NCBI GenBank assembly: GCA_907165275.2
Contig: CAJRBF020000002.1
Location: 310,001-374,000, forward strand
DNA: 64,000 nt
Reading direction: 5' to 3'
DNA from: Zygaena filipendulae
Taxonomy: Eukaryota > Arthropoda > Insecta > Lepidoptera > Zygaenidae
The notes beneath the pieces were generated by a model. The model was not told the origin of the DNA, made no database searches, and saw only the letters and a program-made list of their open reading frames with translations. This document shows positions 61,162 to 64,000 of this stretch, piece after piece (the stretch's first letter is position 1; every line of letters starts with the position of its first letter). The translations under genes were made by a program, and so were the position numbers.

Positions 61162-62162
61162 ACTGCCATCGCATCTACTTGACTCGTCTGTAAGGCAACG
61201 GTAAAATCATCATGGTTTGTACCTAACGAACCTGCGTTCAACAAACCTACTTTAAAATGTTTTTTAGACATATAGAAAAAAATAATTAATTGCTATAAGA
61301 CGTATGTATGGAAAAATTAAAAAGTAAACAGCACAGGAGAGTGCTGTATACGAGTAAGAAATAAGATTTTCTTAATTTGTTAAACCAAATAGGTTGCTAT
61401 ATTGCATAAACACAGGTATATAATTACTGCCTAGCCCTACGAGATACAGGTGTGAGCTTATATTCGAATGTGTTACATCTTGGTACCAACACCCCGACAG
61501 TAAGTGTAAATAACTACATAAACATACAATACGTATATGACGCATAAATAAGATATACCTACTATAATAATAAATATAAGTCAATATAACATCGATGAAA
61601 ACAAAAAATATATATGCAAGCAAAGAATAAATTAAATAACTGTGCAGCACTACCTAGCATTTTATTGCGAATGTTATGGTTTGGTACCGTTTTAGTACCA
61701 ATATTCATAGGCTTAGAGACACTGCTCACCCATCCGGGACAATCTGATAAGCTTATAAATGTATATTCGTTCGTTATTATTATCACTAAGAGACAACTTA
61801 AAATTCGCTGGCACAAACAAAATTGAAAAGTGACTGTACCTAGGTTACATAACATTAAAAAGGAATATCCGTACTTACAAAAACAAAATATAATATTAAC
61901 AGTGCCATCTCTTATGATCAACATAAATACAATACAACAATTACAAGCTGTCTCCCCAATAACAACAAGAGCAAGCTGCAAACATTGGCAATCAATTCGG
62001 CGATCACCCACAGTACTCGATATTAAAGATAAGTACTTTACACTACGCACAGCAAATATTCTTTTAGAAAAACGGAATAATAGCCAACTTAGGCGTTTAA
62101 GAAAAAGATCTGCAAGTCTGCCTCAGAGCGTACACGTACTACATACTATTTATAATATTTGC
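61162..62162. other. Unassigned AT-rich sequence
   Basis: About 1 kb with no recognised element or gene. Short ORFs exist on both strands (for example 115 codons at 61,830-62,177 and 162 codons at 61,562-62,050) but overlap each other and show no familiar motif. Confidence 0.5.
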
Positions 62163-63093
62163 AGCCGACATCATTAATGCAATTTATCATTGCAAATACC
62201 ACATATATACAGATGATGTACAAATATACATGTCTTTTAAACCATCGGACCATAATGAGGCTCAAAATATAATCAACGCTGATCTCAGCCGGATAGCATC
62301 GTGGGCAGAAAGGAACTGTTTATGCCTTAACCCCACTAAGACTAAATACATCTTGTTTGGGACAAAACAAAAATTAGCCAGCTTACCGCAGTTAAACCTT
62401 TCACTATCGGGGCAGCCTATTGAGAGAGTATATGAGGCACGTAATCTCGGTTTGCTGCTGGATGAGGATCTAAGATACGAAAAACTCGTATCCAATATTG
62501 TTCGCAACTGTTTTTACAGATTAAAAGTTCTCTATAAAATTCGTGCATTTCTCAATGAAAAGTTGCGTATTCAATTAATAGAAACACTCGTTCTTTCTAA
62601 ACTTAATTATGCAGACACGATTTACGGCCCACGTCTTTATAAAAAAACCAGCAACCTACTTCAAAGAGTTCAAAACGCTTGTGCACGATTCTGTTTTGAT
62701 ATACCCTCTCGCAGTCATGTGACCCCCTTCCTCAATTCGTATAAAATTATGAAGGTTAAAACGAGACGTAAGTTACACTTGGCTTGCTTATTGTTTAAAC
62801 TTATACACCTAAAAACACCTGGGTACTTATATGAGAAATTGTGTTGGGTGGGAGCTCACAGGCTGGCCAAGCGAAGACAATGCTCCCAGGTCCTAAGTCT
62901 CCAGCGCGGTGGCTCGGCGGCGTTCCGTGGCAGCTTCCGGTACGCGGCTTCCAAGTGTTGGAATAATATCCCACCTCCCATTAGGAATCTACAATCAATA
63001 GGCAGTTTTAAGCGTGCACTTAAAGGCTATTTAATCGATTTACAATTGAAATATGTAAGTTTGCCAAATAATCATAATGAATCTTTTATTTAA
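62163..63093 (+). pseudogene. CR1-like ORF2, 3' fragment
   Basis: The frame starts at the RT catalytic block, reading Y-T-D-D-V-Q-I-Y where Y-A-D-D is usual. It continues to the end of ORF2: RIASWAERNCLCLNPTKTKYILFG, VYEARNLGLLLDEDLRYE, CFYRLKVLYKIR, SRSHVTPFLNSYK and F-R-G-S-F-R-Y-A-A-S-K-C-W-N. These blocks match the order in the element at 16,576-19,439, so the two are related families. Everything before the catalytic motif is missing, probably by 5' truncation. No clear tail is visible after the stop at 63,091. Confidence 0.78.
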
Positions 63094-63315
63094 TCTGTAC
63101 TCACCGAGTGACCTGCTGCCAGATGTGAGTAGGTGGTTATTGTCACTATTGGCAACGCTGCCGGATAATCGCGCCCGGCTTCGCAAAACGCACTGTCGAG
63201 TGCCGTCGGCCGACTGAATCGAGAACGAACACGGCGCGGTGCGTTTTTTTGATCATAATAATTATATATTTTCACATCTAGGTACCCTCACCCAAAATTT
63301 GTATAATTATGTATT
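63094..63315. other. Sequence between the CR1-like fragment and the direct repeats
   Basis: No feature recognised. A GC-rich part (63,150-63,240) is followed by AT-rich sequence. Confidence 0.5.
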
Positions 63316-63999
63316 TGTCGGCGAGAGGGTAGTTTCGTTATCAATAACGTTTCCCGCCGACGTATAGTAGTCGTTCGTTCCCCCGCTCCACTCCATTGCC
63401 CGACTCGTCTTTGTTAGAACTTGATATAAAACGCGGGTATGCGTAAGCCACGGGTCATTGTTACTTTGTGTTCGGTTCAGTGCAGTTATATATAGTGTCG
63501 TATCAATCTAGAGTGGCTATAGTGATTACGTGTGCTGTGTCATCTAATACTTTCCAGAGGTTTGCTTAAGTCGGGAGCACGGGCAGTGGAGGTGAGCGTT
63601 CATGCATTGTAAAGGGGCCCCATTAAACCTACACCTGGGTCGCAAGTCCCAGGCACTGCTCCGTGTTCCCTACGGATATCTGGTATGCTGTATTATCTAT
63701 AACTATGTTGGTGCAATTGCTTATTATAGTTCCATGTTCCTATTTCTATTTCCGACATATTTAAAAAACTTTACTTGTTGTCTATTATTTATTAGTATCA
63801 TGCATTTGTCGGCGTGAGGGTAGTTTCGTTATCTATAACGTTTCCCGCCGACGTATAGTTGTCGTAACTCGTTCGTTCTCCCGCTCCACTCCATTGCCCG
63901 ACTCGTCTTTGTTAGAACTTGATATAAAACGCGGGTATGCGTAAGCCGCGGGTCATTATTACTTTGTGTTCGGTTCAGTGCAGTTATAGTGTCGTATCA
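63316..63999 (+). mobile_element. Possible TRIM-like element: two direct repeats of about 190 bp with short interior
   Basis: 63,316-63,505 and 63,807-63,999 are near-identical, start TGTCGGCG and end CGTATCA, so each has TG...CA ends. Between them lie about 300 bp with no coding frame of note. Each repeat has a TATA-like gatataaaac (63,423 and the matching site at about 63,922) with a TCATT initiator-like site about 30 bp downstream. The similarity extends a few bases to the left of each repeat, so a plain tandem duplication is also possible. The window ends one base after the second copy, so a target duplication cannot be checked. Confidence 0.45.
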
Positions 64000-64000
64000 G

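Noticed and set aside
61562..62177. Small genes in the unassigned AT-rich stretch
   Set aside because: The ORFs on the two strands overlap, are of low complexity and have no recognisable domain or start context.
1..64000. An undescribed defence, biosynthetic or signalling system
   Set aside because: Almost every long frame is accounted for by known retrotransposon families or one packaging ATPase. The unusual points are structural (nesting, long duplication, inverted repeat, LTR with gag insert, monomer promoter) and not a new gene system.

Overview
This window looks like a piece of an insect (arthropod) genome made almost wholly of transposable elements and satellite DNA. I found no convincing host gene. 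The case for an arthropod rests on the element types: BEL/Pao and env-bearing Gypsy LTR elements, R1-clade, Loa-like, Jockey-like and CR1-like non-LTR retrotransposons, and a Polinton-type packaging ATPase. There are also two tandem satellites. The order of insect cannot be decided from the sequence. The setting is most like pericentromeric or other heterochromatin.

Region 1 (1-22,290). An orphan A32-like ATPase gene (minus strand) precedes a nest of elements inside one BEL/Pao retrotransposon. The BEL/Pao pol is in three pieces (about 1,255-1,900, 5,454-5,665, 20,757-21,784). The first gap (1,901-5,453) is a solo LTR with a 4-bp target duplication, and it contains a second, 2.7-kb solo LTR (2,710-5,393). 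The second gap (5,666-20,744) is a Loa-like non-LTR element with a 12-bp target duplication. The Loa-like element was itself hit twice: by a minus-strand R1-clade element (7,367-12,442, flanked by a 216-bp duplication) and by a CR1-like element (14,586-20,042, 7-bp duplication). Every boundary can be read at base level.

Region 2 (22,290-32,708). A Jockey-like element with internal and 3' deletions is joined to the GC-rich 5' region and ORF1 of an R1-like element that has no ORF2. About 3 kb spanning this junction (23,951-26,962) recurs in inverted orientation at 29,718-32,708, nearly identical, making a giant inverted repeat with a 2.75-kb spacer.

Region 3 (32,709-41,957). A plus-strand Gypsy/errantivirus-like element carries protease, RT/RNase H, integrase, a broken env and a 290-bp 3' LTR. 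It is 5'-truncated, interrupted by a Jockey-like insertion (33,732-36,565), and has a stop codon, frameshifts and substitutions at catalytic positions.

Region 4 (41,958-47,852). A roughly 130-bp satellite is followed by a 164-bp dimeric satellite. The second satellite is split by a minus-strand non-LTR element (43,836-46,596), which holds a further plus-strand fragment.

Region 5 (47,853-61,161). An R1-like element has a long 5' region of about 270-bp monomers, an intact ORF1 and a truncated ORF2. It abuts a minus-strand Gypsy element with gag, a pol that starts with a G-patch, a primer binding site and a 2.87-kb 5' LTR. This LTR belongs to the same family as the solo LTR at 2,710. It holds a 170-bp piece of the element's own gag, inverted relative to the gag gene.

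Region 6 (61,162-64,000). About 1 kb is unassigned, then come a CR1-like RT fragment and a pair of about 190-bp direct repeats that may be a small LTR (TRIM-like) element.

Most genes here are parts of selfish elements rather than a cooperating pathway. The elements with the most intact coding are the R1-clade element at 7,367-12,442 (complete ORF2, ORF1 with one frameshift) and the CR1-like element at 14,586-20,042 (complete ORF1, ORF2 with one late frameshift).
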